NCBI GenBank assembly: GCA_965197415.1
Contig: OZ240207.1
Span: forward strand, 558,001-622,000
Length of the DNA stretch: 64,000 nucleotides
Source: DAOUJI01 sp965197415
GTDB taxonomy: Bacteria > Chloroflexota > Dehalococcoidia > Lucifugimonadales > JAGWBF01
Reading direction: 5' to 3'
Within the stretch, counting starts at the first letter, position 1. Every line of letters begins with the position of its first letter. The notes beneath the pieces were generated by a model. That model did no database searches. It was not told where the DNA came from and worked only from the letters and a program-made list of their open reading frames with translations. A program made the position numbers and the translations under genes. Of the stretch, positions 49,301 to 58,846 are shown piece after piece.

Positions 49301-52300
49301 AGGTGGTCGAAGTCGCCGCGGGTGACCGGGGTCCAGGCGCCGGTGTCTCCCTGCTTGCGGTACTCGAGCTCATACTCGGCCGCGCCCCGCTCGGACCACC
49401 AGCTCAGAGCGATGGCGTCCTGGGACTCATCTACGGCGATGAACCCGCGCACCGCCGGCGGCGGCACGTCGTCGTCAAGGACGGTGACCTGGACGATGGG
49501 CACATAGGTGAGCGCGAGGTACTCCGCGGCGCTGCCTGTGAATACCGTGTGCGTGATGCCAAAGGTGTCGTCGTCAGCATCGCCGTCCTGTCCGGCGTTG
49601 ACGGTGACCCTCTGCCAGTCGTCCCAGTTCGAGGCTGTGAAGCGCAGGGTGGTGGGTTGGGTGGTAACGTCGCCGCCTTTCGAAACGACGATGGTGACAG
49701 GGGCGGTGGGCTCGGTGGTGAGCACGACGGAGTAGGCGCCGGACCCGCCCTCGTCTATCGTGAGCGTCTCGGTGCTCAATGAGACCGCCGGGCCCTCGAC
49801 GGGAGTCCCCGAATCGATGTCGGACCAGAGGCCCCATCCGGCTGAGTTCATGGCGCGGACCCGCACGTCGTACTCGGTCCCGTTGATCAGATTTTCGATC
49901 AGCGTGTTCGTCGCCGTGAGTCCGGCCTGCTGACGCGTGGAGTCGAAGCTCTGAGCGCCCGACTTCCACTGGACCTCGTACTCCGTGATGTTGCTTCCCC
50001 CGTCGTTGGACAGGGTCCAGCTCACATAGAGGGCCGCGACGCGGCTCTGCACCGTTACGGAGGGCTTGCCCGGAGGTCCGGCCATGGGGGCAATGGCTTG
50101 GGTTATTCCGTGGGTTCCTCCTCCGACGCTATTAACGGCTCTTACCCGCATGGTGTATTGGGTGCCGTTGGTGAGGCCTGTGATGGTGAAACTCGTGGTA
50201 TCGGCGTTGCTACCAGGTATGTTGGTTCCCAGGTCCACGACGAAGGAGGCCGTGCTTAAGTTGTACACCGCATACTGGTAGCGAAGAATCGCGCTGCCGT
50301 TGTTGGCCGGGGTCGTCCAGGTCAATTCAATCTTGCCATTACCTGCCGATCCCTGAAGGTTGGGAACCGTTGCCGGCGTGTTGATGGCGGCGGTTGCCGG
50401 GTCTGACTCGGCGCCGTTGCCGTTGTCGTTGATGGCCCGGACCTCGAACTCGAACGTTGTTAACGCGTTGTTTACGGCGCTGAGCCCCTTCACAGTGAAG
50501 GAGGTCGCATTCGCCCCGTTCGCTGCGCTGTTGGCAATCGTTGTCCAGTTTCCGAAGGAGCCGCTGTTTCTGTTGTAGCGGTACTGGTGCGACGTGATGG
50601 CGCTGCCGCCGTCGGAGTTGGGCGCGGTCCAGCTCAGGGCAACGGCCAGCTGGGGAGTCTCGTCGGGGGCCGGTTCCGCGGTGAGTCCCGTTGGGGCTGA
50701 CGGCGCTGCGCTCACCTGGTTCAGGACCGCGGTCGCGGCGACTGCCAGAATGCCGTTGCCGGGTACGTCAGTAACGGCATCGGCTTCCAGCTCCACGGTG
50801 ATTGCCGGGGAGTTACTGAGAATGTTGCCTCCGGGGTCAAGGGTAACTATTTTCCCGGTGAAGGTCGGGGTGAAATGGGAAAGTGTGTTTGAGCCGGAGA
50901 AGAGTTTGATCTTGGAGCCGTCTATCGCGCTGATATTCTTGCTGAACGTGAGGATGATGTGGTCGCCGTCGCCGGATGTCCTGGGGGAATCGCTGCCGGT
51001 GGTGACCAGCGTCGGCCGGATGCCGTCCACCAGGTGGCCGGACTGGAGGACAAGCTCGGAATGCGCAAGCGTGGCCGCGTTGGTCGTGCTGCCGGTCGCG
51101 TAGATCGTGCCGCCGTTGAGCGTGAGCGTGTTCGCCTTGATTCCCACGCCGTCGGGGGCGGTGTCGTTCGCCGCGACCTCGTAGGAACACTCCATTGTGG
51201 TGGTGTTGGTGGCGGCGGCGCAGTCGGCCGCCTTGTCCGCCGTGCCGACCAACAGGGTGATCTGGGGACCGGCGGTGACGTCCACCGCCCTGTCGAAGGT
51301 CACCGTTGCCGTCACGGAGTCCCCGATGGCGTAGGTGTTGTCGGTGCGCCCGTCGTCATTGGGGTCCGAGGTCAGCGTGACTCCGGTGACCACCGGCGGT
51401 ATCTCCACCACCGTGATCTGCCGGCTGTACCGCGGGTATTCCCGGTAGCGGAGGTCGTCGTCGAAGATGACCCGCACCTGGATGTCCTTGGTCACGTCGT
51501 CCGCGGTCGTCGTGTACGTGGGGCCGGTCTCGCCGTCCAGATCGGTCACGTCGGTCCCGTCGACGCGGATCCACTGGTAGTGGAGGAAGACGTCCTCGAG
51601 TCCGTCGGTGTCGTCGGTGATGCCGGATGTGTCGGCTCTCAGCTCGACCCCGTCCGTTGGAGCGGCATCGACGCTCAGGGTGATTGCGATGGTGTCGTTG
51701 GCGGACCAGGATATGCCTGGATTTTGCCAGATGTACTCGTAACTGGTTACCTGATCGTTTTCAATGGCGTCGGTTGAGGAGTATGACGTTCCTGCTATCG
51801 ATAAGCTGAAGGCTTGCGGTATTCTTGCGTTAGTGTTGAGTATCAGATTCCCACCAGTTGATATTGTAAGCCCGCGGATGGTGTAAGTGACATCGCTCAG
51901 GCTGAATGTGCTTGGGGTTAGAGTGCCGAGAATCGGCTGGAATATGGCAGAATATCCCACGCCAAACGGGCTCGCTGCGGCCGTCAACGTCGCCGTCAAG
52001 ACTTGCTCGCTGGCCACAGTCCGCACCGCGGGGACGCCCTCCGCCGGGGTATTGTCCGGCTGCGCGCCCGGCAGGTCGTAGACGTAGACCTTGTCGTCGG
52101 CGTCGTCCACCACCCACAGCACCCGGCCGTCGAACCACAGGCCCTCGGGATCGGCGTTGGCGCTGTCCAGCTCGATCTCCTTGGCCAGATCGCGGATCTG
52201 GTCGGACATCTTCCAGGCGTAAACGTGGGTGTCCTCGTCGTCGACGACGAACATGGTCTCGCCGTTCTGCCAGAGTCCGTGCGGGTTCGCGTTGAGCGGA

Positions 52301-55251
52301 GTTAAGAGTGTCTGGTCTATGTCCGTGAAGTCGACGTCGGTGTCCTCGGTGCCGTCGCTGCGTTTGTACGCGAAGATGTCGTTGTTCGGAACGGTGTCGT
52401 CGTCGTCGACCCAGACGTGGGTGGCGTTGCACGCCACTCCTTCCGGCTTGTCATTGTCGGTGGCCAGGGTGATGTCCTTGCCGGAGTCCCGGGTCGTGTC
52501 GGACATCTTGTAGGCGTAGATTTTGTCGTCGTCGCTGTCGGCGACGAACATGGTCGTTCCATCCGAACAGATGCCGCGTACGTCGTTGTTGCCGGCCCCG
52601 TTCAGGTTGTCGAAATCGCTGCTGCTGTCGCGCGACCCGTCGGAGCGGTGGTAGGCGTAGAGCTTATCGGTGGCGCCGCTGCCGTCATTGGCGACCCAGA
52701 AGGTCTCGTCGTTGCCCCAGATGCCCTTGGGTGTGGAGTTGTTGCTGACCAAATCGAAGCCGGTCACCCGCTTGGGCGGATTGATGTCCTGGTTGGTGTA
52801 GACCGCGATCTCCAACGCAGTGTTGGCTGTGTTCACGGCCAGGTTGGCAACGTCGGCGCCCTGGTAGAACGTGTCCGCAATGCTGAAGCCTGCCAGCGCG
52901 CCAGAGTCCTCGCTGAGGCTCGATGTCTGCTGCAACCGGTGCGCGGTGCCGCCGAGGTGGCTCCAGACCACCACATAGGAGGTATCCGGATCGAGCGTCG
53001 TTCCCGGCGGCGCCTCGAAGAAGCTGTGGCCCGCCGCGAACTCGGTGGGACTGACCAGGTCGAACAGCTTCGCGCCCGGCTTGCCGTCCGCAGCGGCGCT
53101 GTACACCGCCACCGAGACGGACGTCGGACCGTCAGGAACATTACCGCCGGAGCCTTCGATGGTGACGCCGATGCCCTGCAGCTCGTAGCCGGCCGCGTTG
53201 GGACCGGTCGTGAAGCCCTGCGACACCACTGCATTAAGACCGCGGACGGAAAAGTGGAGGCTGTCGGCCTGCCCCAGGTTCTGCACCATCGCGTAGAGCG
53301 GCTCGCCGAGGAGGGCCATCAGCGGGTTGTCCAGAGCAATATCCCCTATTCCGCCGGTGAAGCGCACGCCCGCCGCCGCCGGACCGTCAACGACTTTGGA
53401 TGCGGCGCCTGCCGCGCGGGTCAAGATGGCATCTCGTCTCCGTGTCTTTTCGGGGCCAGCATCTTCGCCAACAGGCTGGTCGATGACGTATCTCCCGCTT
53501 CCTGTCACGGTTGCGCCTTGCGGAGCCGTCCATACCGGCAGGCCGGGTGCTTTACGTGAATTGACCAGGCTGAACTGCCTGTCGCCCGTCCGGGAACCCG
53601 AGCGCAGGTCGTACGGGTTGGAAAATCCGCTGCCTCCTGGATCTGAGTTGTCGATGTGGAAAGAAAAACCGCGGATGAGGTAGCGGTCCGCTGCTCCGAG
53701 TTGGATTCCGTAAGAAATCTCGTCGCCGACCGAGATGATCTCTTGGTCGACCGACGGCTCACGGAGTGGCTGCGCGTAGGTCGAAGCCAGGATGCCGCTG
53801 GTCCGCCTCGATCCCTCGACGGCCAGGCGCAACACATCGGGGCGATCGTCGGAAATAGCCCAGTATCCAGTGTCGCTCAACGCCCGGACGGCTGCGTCGT
53901 CGTAGATGACGGCCCCCGTCTCGCCGCCCGCGTCCTCGTTGTCCGAGGTGGTCTCATTGATGGACAGCGAGGAGCCGAAACCCGACAGCACGATGAAGTA
54001 GTTGACGCTCTGGTACGCGAACGCGCCCGCCGGAGCCGTGAACTCGTTCAGGCCGACGGCGAAGGAGGACGGGTTGGCAAAGTCGAATAGCTTGGTCGCG
54101 GAATTGGCAGATGCAAAGGACGACCCTGCAACGCCGCCGCTCCACAGGGAGACGGTCAGACTGGACGGGGCCGCGGCCAGGTCGATCGAGACGCTGGAGA
54201 TTTCGTAGCCCTGGCCGTGATCCCCCAGCCTGAAGCCCATGGCGTACCGCTGGGTGATGCTCGCATTGGTCGCCGGCGACTGGCCCGTGTTGCTGACCAG
54301 CGTCGATGGGGACAGCGTCGAGGCCGGTTGGACAATCGGGCCGAACGGCAGGCTGGTCACGGTCTCCGAGTAGGCGTCCCCGTCCGTGAACGAGACTTCC
54401 ACCTTGATCAGCTTGCCGACGTCGGCTTCGACAGGCTGGTAACTGGCCGAGTCGGCGCCCACGTTCGTCTCGGTCATGCCGTCGACCCGGATCCACTGGT
54501 AGGTCCAGGTGAAGGTGGCGTAAGAAGAGACTATGGTAATAGGGAGCCCGTTCGCGTCGTCGATGGCCTCAGTGTCGGCAAACAGGATGCCGGCGCCTTG
54601 CGCGGAAGCCAGGACTCTGGGCCGGCCGGTGGCGTCCTGGTTCGCGGGCGTTTCAAAGCCCTTGACGGTGATCTGGATGGCCTCGTCGGTCCCGCCCTTG
54701 TGCGTCCAGGTGCCGCTGCTCCTAAAGTCAAACTTGTTCTTGATGCTCCAGCCCGAGAGGCCGGTCGAGTCTTCTCCGTTGTTGGTGGTGGAGTCGAGGG
54801 TGACGCTCCCGGTGCCGATCTGCTTGAACACCGCCAGGTAGTTGTCGTTCGCATTGAGGCGCATGCCGGGGCCGGGCGCCGTGAACTCCAGGGTCCCAGC
54901 CACGAAGCTCCCCGGTGGCGTCAACTCCGTGCAGGTCGAGGTTGGAAACCCGCTGGAATCCGCCTCGCAGATATCGACGTCGAAGTCGTCGCCCTGGGTG
55001 TCCTCGGAGACCACGATCAGGCTGGTCAGCACGTAGCCCGTGTTGGTGCCCGTGTTGGCAGCCGTGTGGAACAGCTGCGCATGGTCGTTGCCGCTCAGAC
55101 TGGCGCTGTCATCGCCGCCTTGCAAGACGTTGCTCACGAGGATGCGCGCGGTTTGCGCCTGGACCGTCGATGACCAGAGGAGCACGGCGCCCAGCGCCAG
55201 CAGTGCGATGAGCAGCAGCGGGAGCGGCGCGATGCGACGGGAGATTGTCAT
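46312..55251 (-). CDS. Giant fibronectin-type/Ig-like surface protein
   Basis: A 2979-residue exported protein. The signal peptide is IAPLPLLLIALLALGAVLLWSSTVQA. In order: about four jelly-roll units of the VLSNxxQ...FTTG type (to about 780), NHL-like repeats (about 790-980, WGNDETFWVANDG), a Ca-binding/SwmB-like region (about 1080-1400), several fibronectin III domains, a Calx-beta-like domain (about 1800), repeated PxISGTPQVGQTLTA Ig-like domains (about 2480-2720) and a final fibronectin III domain. No membrane anchor is seen at the end. GGAGG lies 6 nt before the ATG. Likely an adhesin or matrix protein. A 12-G tract lies in its leader. Confidence 0.82.
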   Translation of the reverse strand: MTISRRIAPLPLLLIALLALGAVLLWSSTVQAQTARILVSNVLQGGDDSASLSGNDHAQLFHTAANTGTNTGYVLTSLIVVSEDTQGDDFDVDICEADSSGFPTSTCTELTPPGSFVAGTLEFTAPGPGMRLNANDNYLAVFKQIGTGSVTLDSTTNNGEDSTGLSGWSIKNKFDFRSSGTWTHKGGTDEAIQITVKGFETPANQDATGRPRVLASAQGAGILFADTEAIDDANGLPITIVSSYATFTWTYQWIRVDGMTETNVGADSASYQPVEADVGKLIKVEVSFTDGDAYSETVTSLPFGPIVQPASTLSPSTLVSNTGQSPATNASITQRYAMGFRLGDHGQGYEISSVSIDLAAAPSSLTVSLWSGGVAGSSFASANSATKLFDFANPSSFAVGLNEFTAPAGAFAYQSVNYFIVLSGFGSSLSINETTSDNEDAGGETGAVIYDDAAVRALSDTGYWAISDDRPDVLRLAVEGSRRTSGILASTYAQPLREPSVDQEIISVGDEISYGIQLGAADRYLIRGFSFHIDNSDPGGSGFSNPYDLRSGSRTGDRQFSLVNSRKAPGLPVWTAPQGATVTGSGRYVIDQPVGEDAGPEKTRRRDAILTRAAGAASKVVDGPAAAGVRFTGGIGDIALDNPLMALLGEPLYAMVQNLGQADSLHFSVRGLNAVVSQGFTTGPNAAGYELQGIGVTIEGSGGNVPDGPTSVSVAVYSAAADGKPGAKLFDLVSPTEFAAGHSFFEAPPGTTLDPDTSYVVVWSHLGGTAHRLQQTSSLSEDSGALAGFSIADTFYQGADVANLAVNTANTALEIAVYTNQDINPPKRVTGFDLVSNNSTPKGIWGNDETFWVANDGSGATDKLYAYHRSDGSRDSSSDFDNLNGAGNNDVRGICSDGTTMFVADSDDDKIYAYKMSDTTRDSGKDITLATDNDKPEGVACNATHVWVDDDDTVPNNDIFAYKRSDGTEDTDVDFTDIDQTLLTPLNANPHGLWQNGETMFVVDDEDTHVYAWKMSDQIRDLAKEIELDSANADPEGLWFDGRVLWVVDDADDKVYVYDLPGAQPDNTPAEGVPAVRTVASEQVLTATLTAAASPFGVGYSAIFQPILGTLTPSTFSLSDVTYTIRGLTISTGGNLILNTNARIPQAFSLSIAGTSYSSTDAIENDQVTSYEYIWQNPGISWSANDTIAITLSVDAAPTDGVELRADTSGITDDTDGLEDVFLHYQWIRVDGTDVTDLDGETGPTYTTTADDVTKDIQVRVIFDDDLRYREYPRYSRQITVVEIPPVVTGVTLTSDPNDDGRTDNTYAIGDSVTATVTFDRAVDVTAGPQITLLVGTADKAADCAAATNTTTMECSYEVAANDTAPDGVGIKANTLTLNGGTIYATGSTTNAATLAHSELVLQSGHLVDGIRPTLVTTGSDSPRTSGDGDHIILTFSKNISAIDGSKIKLFSGSNTLSHFTPTFTGKIVTLDPGGNILSNSPAITVELEADAVTDVPGNGILAVAATAVLNQVSAAPSAPTGLTAEPAPDETPQLAVALSWTAPNSDGGSAITSHQYRYNRNSGSFGNWTTIANSAANGANATSFTVKGLSAVNNALTTFEFEVRAINDNGNGAESDPATAAINTPATVPNLQGSAGNGKIELTWTTPANNGSAILRYQYAVYNLSTASFVVDLGTNIPGSNADTTSFTITGLTNGTQYTMRVRAVNSVGGGTHGITQAIAPMAGPPGKPSVTVQSRVAALYVSWTLSNDGGSNITEYEVQWKSGAQSFDSTRQQAGLTATNTLIENLINGTEYDVRVRAMNSAGWGLWSDIDSGTPVEGPAVSLSTETLTIDEGGSGAYSVVLTTEPTAPVTIVVSKGGDVTTQPTTLRFTASNWDDWQRVTVNAGQDGDADDDTFGITHTVFTGSAAEYLALTYVPIVQVTVLDDDVPPPAVRGFIAVDESQDAIALSWWSERGAAEYELEYRKQGDTGAWTPVTRGDFDHLPSTTGNRSLTGIATGLECETTYDFRIRLRGSGDILLNAFGPHTEVSRTTGECAQPNKPTNLMYTLDPDCATLTWTAPTGGDYTGVRIRRLTHGDDNFTVIHESLNSRPTSYRDCTHTGDGYGDGDSPEYAYAITYIKRETRSFDNNAESKVHRSGLKQYGPAVQDHLHATPRNVLLTVDTDSQRRMTWEAPPSGSLTIERGLQGASVPVPDPWITGYVVERREFRARADGYLYFLEAEDTPIWSATMIAREGFRDGIVILGYRGGAFGSLSEDEFNHASGRYQVLELSHGGGSQNTPPTLELTIDGVTPTHVAEDWVLVIDGTDFPLADALVQYPIAGRTLITWNTSAIVWTNLQQVSVQMVDRRDRYGWERLRRGRDGDTSTSFTDDEQANGRKFVYRIMTANTLGVSTNRAIFDWLFDSPYRDAVVDLAATDTSTDDGGGGGGGGGETDTGNTGGESSNTPATGAPAISGTPQVGQTLTASTSAITDADGLTNAAFSYQWTAGGSDIAGATGSTHTLTASEQGQTVQVRVSFTDDADNEEILTSEATVAVAAATAPAPLTAGFQDLPDSHDGSTAFTFRVLFSEDVGISYVNMRDDAFSLSEGDVTGARRVDGRNDLWEVTVEPDDNSDVGITLPANRSCTTTGAICTREDSPRQLTNSPTATVTGPAEAPPTNTSAAGAPTISGTPQVEQTLTADTSSITDEDGLTNVSYSYQWLAGGSDIAGATGSTYTLTASEQGQTVQVRVTFTDDADNEETLTSEATAEVTAAPVPLTASRPDSRFQSARHKGADDRPQVIIAFSMAVASFEKTTPSLSLTGAAVRSVRQHEEDGLDNAWIFFLDPDGSGDIVFSLVTGQACGSGGICTEDGTTLSGGVQVTLPGPEEEEQEEAGDDQQTPQSPPPAPTGLTATVNADGHIVLSWTAPNDDSITGYQILRRLPSEGESALLVYVADTESTATTFTDTGVTAGVKYVYRVKAINAAGLSDWSNYVNPTP

Positions 55252-55638
55252 GACTTACCTCCGGCTAGCCGAGGCCAAAAATCGGGGGGGGGGGGACTGC
55301 TGTGCTAGATCGCCGTGCGCGGCGACCCCCGAGGCGACCGGCGCAGCGACGCTAGAGCACATCGTTCCGTCCGCCGTCTCAAGTGCATGGACCGGTCTTT
55401 CGAATGCCAAGTGAATGCCTCCTGTAGCACAGGGTCAGTACATCGCAAGGTATCACCTTGCTGTGAACGTTCAATGTAAAAATGGCTCATTATCGGTGGC
55501 AGTATTGTGACGATTCTCAGGAAACGGTATAATCGGGGCTGATTGCGATCTATTCGCAAGGATTTCGCTCGGCAACCCGCTTCGGTGCTCCGAGACGCTT
55601 GATCGCTCGGTTCGATTGCAAATGATGAAGGCTGTTAT
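55252..55638. promoter_or_regulatory. Divergent promoter region of the giant protein and the HK-RR gene
   Basis: 387 bp with no gene I can support. The right part (55440-55560) is less GC-rich and should hold promoters in both directions. It carries the poly-G tract, annotated separately. The hybrid regulator at 55639 may bind here, as its winged-helix domain and the divergent layout suggest. Confidence 0.5.
55284..55295. repeat. Homopolymer of 12 G (poly-C on the coding strand)
   Basis: Twelve consecutive G at 55284-55295, i.e. poly-C in the leader of the giant protein gene, 33-44 nt before its ATG and upstream of its SD. Tracts of this length slip during replication and often switch surface proteins on and off. 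It could also be an assembly error. Confidence 0.8.
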
Positions 55639-58044
55639 ATGAACGAGTCCGACACCCCCAGCCCCGAGACCGGGTCCCATCGGGACCGCCTGTCCCGACT
55701 CAGCGAGGCCAGCCTCCGCATCAACGAGACTCTGGAATTCGACGACGTCCTCCAAGAGGTGGTGGAAAGCGCAAGGACGCTCACCGGCGCTCACTACGGG
55801 ATGATGGCCACGCTGAACCAGTCAGGCGGCGCAGAGCACTTCTTCAGTTCCGGGACCACCGCCGAAGAGCACCGGCAGCTGGAGGAGACGCCGGGGGGCA
55901 TTCTGTTCTTCGAGCACATCAGGGGGATCTCCGAGCCGATGCGGGTCTCCGACTTCAGCAGCCACTTCCAGTCAATGGGTCTGACCGAGTTGCGTCCGCC
56001 GTGGCCTGCGGGAGCGTTCCTTGCGGCTCCCATCCGTCACCAGAGGGAGGACGTGGGCAACATCTACCTGGCCAGGGAGCCTGACGAGCCGGCGTTCACC
56101 CGCGAGGATGAGGAGACGCTGGTGCTGTTCGCCTCCCAGGCGGCGCTGGTCATCGCCAATGCCCGCCGGTACCGGGACGAACAGCGCGCCAGGGTGCGCC
56201 TGGAGACGTTGATAGACACCTCCCCCGTAGGCGTGGCGGTCTTCCACGCCCGGACGGGAGCGCCGATCTCCTTCAACCGGGAGACGAGAAGGATCCTCGG
56301 AAGTGTGTGGAATCCGGACCAGTCGCCGCAGGGATTCCTCGAAAATCTGACACTGCGGCGCGCCGACGGAAGGGAGATATCCATCGAGGATCTGTCCATG
56401 GCCCAGGCACTGAGCACGGGTGAGACGGTGCGGGCCGAGGAGATAGTCCTGAGCGTCCCCGACGGCCGGTCGATCACCGTCCTGGTCAACGCCACGCCGA
56501 CGCGCTCGGAGGAGGACGACGATGTGGAGACGGTGGTCGTGACCCTGCAGGACATGACGTCCCTGAATGAGCTGGAGAAGATGCGGGCCGAGTTCCTGGG
56601 GATGGTGAGCCACGAGTTGCGGGCGCCCCTAACCTCCATCAAGGGGTCGGTCGACACCCTGCTGGAGTCCTTCAACGCCCTGGACTCCGCCGAGATGGTG
56701 CAGTTCATCCGCATCATCAAGTCCCAGAGCGACCGGATGCGGGACCTGATCAGCGACCTGCTGGACGTGGCCCGCATCGAGACGGGCATGTTGTCGGTGA
56801 CTCCCGAGCCGGTGGAGGTTGCAGACCTGGTGGACGAGGCCAAGAACACTTTCCTCACCGGGGGCGGCCGGAGAAACCTCACAATAGACATGCAGCTTGA
56901 CCTGCCGTTGGTGATGGCGGACCGGCGGCGCATCGTCCAGGTGCTGGGCAACCTGCTGTCGAACGCAGCCCGGTACTCCCCCGAGTCCTCCTCCATTCGG
57001 GTCAACGCCTCGCTGGGGGACGACTGCGTCGAAATGTCCGTGGCCGACGAGGGCCAGGGCGTGTCCCCCGACGAAATGCCGTTGTTGTTCCGGAAGTTCT
57101 CCCGGAACATGGGCCACGGCGCTGAACGCGAGGCCCCGGACACCGGCCTCGGCCTTGCGATATGCAAGGGGATCGTGGAGGCTCTCGGCGGCCGCATTTG
57201 GGCCGAAAGTGGCGGCTTGGGCCAGGGCTCCACGTTCACCTTCACCCTGCCGGTGGCCGGCGGCGCCGGAGACGCGGTCGAGAGTCTCAGTCCGAGCGTC
57301 AGGTCGCAACCGGAGGCCAGAGACCAGGCGCGGATTCTGGCAGTGGACGACGACCCGACGGTCCTCCGGTATGTACGGGATGCCCTCTCCAGGGCGGGAT
57401 ATGCGCCGGTTGTGACGACCGATCCGGAAGAGGCCCTCCGCATCCTCGAGAGCGACCGGCCCCGCCTGGTGCTGCTGGACCTGATGCTGCCGGGCAGCGA
57501 CGGCATTGAGCTGATGAAGAGCATCCTGGATATCGCCGTAGTGCCGGTGATCTTTCTGTCGGCCTATGGCCGGGACGAGATCATCGCGCGGGCCTTCGAG
57601 GCCGGGGCCACCGACTATATGGTCAAGCCCTTCTCACCCACCGAGCTGGTGGCAAGGGTACGGGGGGCCTTGCGACGGCGTATGGCTTCCTCAACGGGGG
57701 AGCCGTCGGAACCCTTCGTACTGGGCGACCTCGTCATCAACTACGCCGAACGGCGGGTGAGCGTAGCCGAGCATGCGGTCCATCTGACTCCCACCGAGTA
57801 TGAGGTGCTCTTCGAGCTGTCGGTGAATGCCGGACGGGTGTTGACCTTCGACGCCCTGTTGGACCGGGTCTGGGGCCTTGGGCGCTCCGCCGACAGGGGG
57901 AGTGTCCGCACCTACGTGAAGCGGCTCCGCCGCAAGCTGCGCGAGGACGCCGGGAACCCAAAGTACATCTTCGCCGAGCCTCGCGTCGGCTACCGGATGC
58001 CGAAGGGGGAACAAGCATCGGGCAAGCCGTCGGCAACTGATTGA
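55639..58044 (+). CDS. One-piece two-component protein: histidine kinase, receiver and winged-helix
   Basis: An 801-residue cytoplasmic protein without membrane segments. In order: GAF (about 30-175), PAS (about 185-305), HisKA with phospho-acceptor His325 (MVSHELRAPL), HATPase (about 425-545; NLLSNAARYSP, DEGQGV, GLGLAICKGIVEALGG), receiver with Asp614 (LVLLDLMLPG), and an OmpR-type winged helix (about 690-795; LTPTEYEVLFEL...VRTYVKRLRRKLRED...GYRMPKG). Sensing, phosphorelay and DNA binding therefore sit in one chain, which is uncommon. It is divergent from the giant surface-protein gene, a likely target. The ATG has a weak AAGG upstream. Confidence 0.9.
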   Translation: MNESDTPSPETGSHRDRLSRLSEASLRINETLEFDDVLQEVVESARTLTGAHYGMMATLNQSGGAEHFFSSGTTAEEHRQLEETPGGILFFEHIRGISEPMRVSDFSSHFQSMGLTELRPPWPAGAFLAAPIRHQREDVGNIYLAREPDEPAFTREDEETLVLFASQAALVIANARRYRDEQRARVRLETLIDTSPVGVAVFHARTGAPISFNRETRRILGSVWNPDQSPQGFLENLTLRRADGREISIEDLSMAQALSTGETVRAEEIVLSVPDGRSITVLVNATPTRSEEDDDVETVVVTLQDMTSLNELEKMRAEFLGMVSHELRAPLTSIKGSVDTLLESFNALDSAEMVQFIRIIKSQSDRMRDLISDLLDVARIETGMLSVTPEPVEVADLVDEAKNTFLTGGGRRNLTIDMQLDLPLVMADRRRIVQVLGNLLSNAARYSPESSSIRVNASLGDDCVEMSVADEGQGVSPDEMPLLFRKFSRNMGHGAEREAPDTGLGLAICKGIVEALGGRIWAESGGLGQGSTFTFTLPVAGGAGDAVESLSPSVRSQPEARDQARILAVDDDPTVLRYVRDALSRAGYAPVVTTDPEEALRILESDRPRLVLLDLMLPGSDGIELMKSILDIAVVPVIFLSAYGRDEIIARAFEAGATDYMVKPFSPTELVARVRGALRRRMASSTGEPSEPFVLGDLVINYAERRVSVAEHAVHLTPTEYEVLFELSVNAGRVLTFDALLDRVWGLGRSADRGSVRTYVKRLRRKLREDAGNPKYIFAEPRVGYRMPKGEQASGKPSATD

Positions 58045-58089
58045 ACCGCTGTTTGCATACCTTTGATGAGGAAGTGAGTTTGGAACACG

Positions 58090-58239
58090 ATGCCGCACTT
58101 CGACCTCGCCGTCGTCACCGGAGCCTGGGGAGAATTCTGGAATGAAGTCGCATTCCTTGAGAAGCTAAAGAGGTTGCGGAATTCGGCAGAGGCTGATTCG
58201 TGGGTGACTGCCTTTCGCGGCGCCCGCTATCACGGCTAG
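58090..58239 (+). CDS. Short ORF of uncertain status
   Basis: A 49-codon frame (MPHFDLAVVTGAWGEFWNEV...AFRGARYHG). Its composition looks protein-like, but there is no well-placed SD (GAGGAAG is about 16 nt away) and I know no homologue. It may be a fragment of an older gene. Confidence 0.3.
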   Translation: MPHFDLAVVTGAWGEFWNEVAFLEKLKRLRNSAEADSWVTAFRGARYHG

Positions 58240-58321
58240 AGGCCAGTCGACGACCGGTTACTTCAAGGGGAACGGATTGCCAGACCATAGATTACAACAC
58301 TCTTCTACGAGGCGCATGACA

Positions 58322-58846
58322 ATGCCAAAGCTGGTCAACGTGAAGCTCGATCTGAAAGTGCCGGGCATCGGAGGTATCGCCGGAACGTGGGAACCGGACG
58401 AGTCGGAAGTGAAAGCAGCCTGGGAGTTGTACGTGGAGATGGTGACCCGGACTCCACTCGGGGGCTTTTCATCCAAGGAGGGGTCGCTACGAGAAGCTCT
58501 GGACTCCATCTATTCGTTGTTCGACACCACGAGAGGCGTCTTGAGAAGGTATGGACCTGGCGTGGCTCGGCCAAAGAGCGGGCACGAGCTGTCGTTTGGG
58601 TACTTCGCTGTGTCCATGCTCAATCTGGTCCTCCGTCCGCTTCTCACCGAGTGGCACCCGAAGCTACGCAGCTGGGAACGCGAATATCCACACCGGGACG
58701 AAAGTGAATGGGAGGAACGCAGCGATTTCCTGAATGCGCTCAATGAGGTCAGGGTGCAGCTTCAGCAGTATGCGGGTCTGTTCGCTGAGGTCGCAGAGGT
58801 GCCCGAACTGATGGAGGGTGGAGATGCCACGACAACCACGGCATAA
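58322..58846 (+). CDS. Helical partner protein of the TIR-like genes
   Basis: A ~174-residue protein. VKLDLKVPGIGGIAGTWEPDESEVKAAWELYVEMVTR begins it, then a long helical region (SLREALDSIYSLFDTTRGVLRRYGPGVARPKSGHELSFGYFAVSMLNLVLRPLLTEWHPKL) and ALNEVRVQLQQYAGLFAEVAEVPEL. I recall this layout as a conserved companion of TIR-like genes but cannot name the family. The GAGG near 58307 favours the ATG at 58322; 58316 is equally open. It overlaps the first TIR-like gene by 23 nt, so the two are tightly coupled. Function unknown; a sensor or regulator of the TIR-like proteins is plausible. Confidence 0.75.
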   Translation: MPKLVNVKLDLKVPGIGGIAGTWEPDESEVKAAWELYVEMVTRTPLGGFSSKEGSLREALDSIYSLFDTTRGVLRRYGPGVARPKSGHELSFGYFAVSMLNLVLRPLLTEWHPKLRSWEREYPHRDESEWEERSDFLNALNEVRVQLQQYAGLFAEVAEVPELMEGGDATTTTA

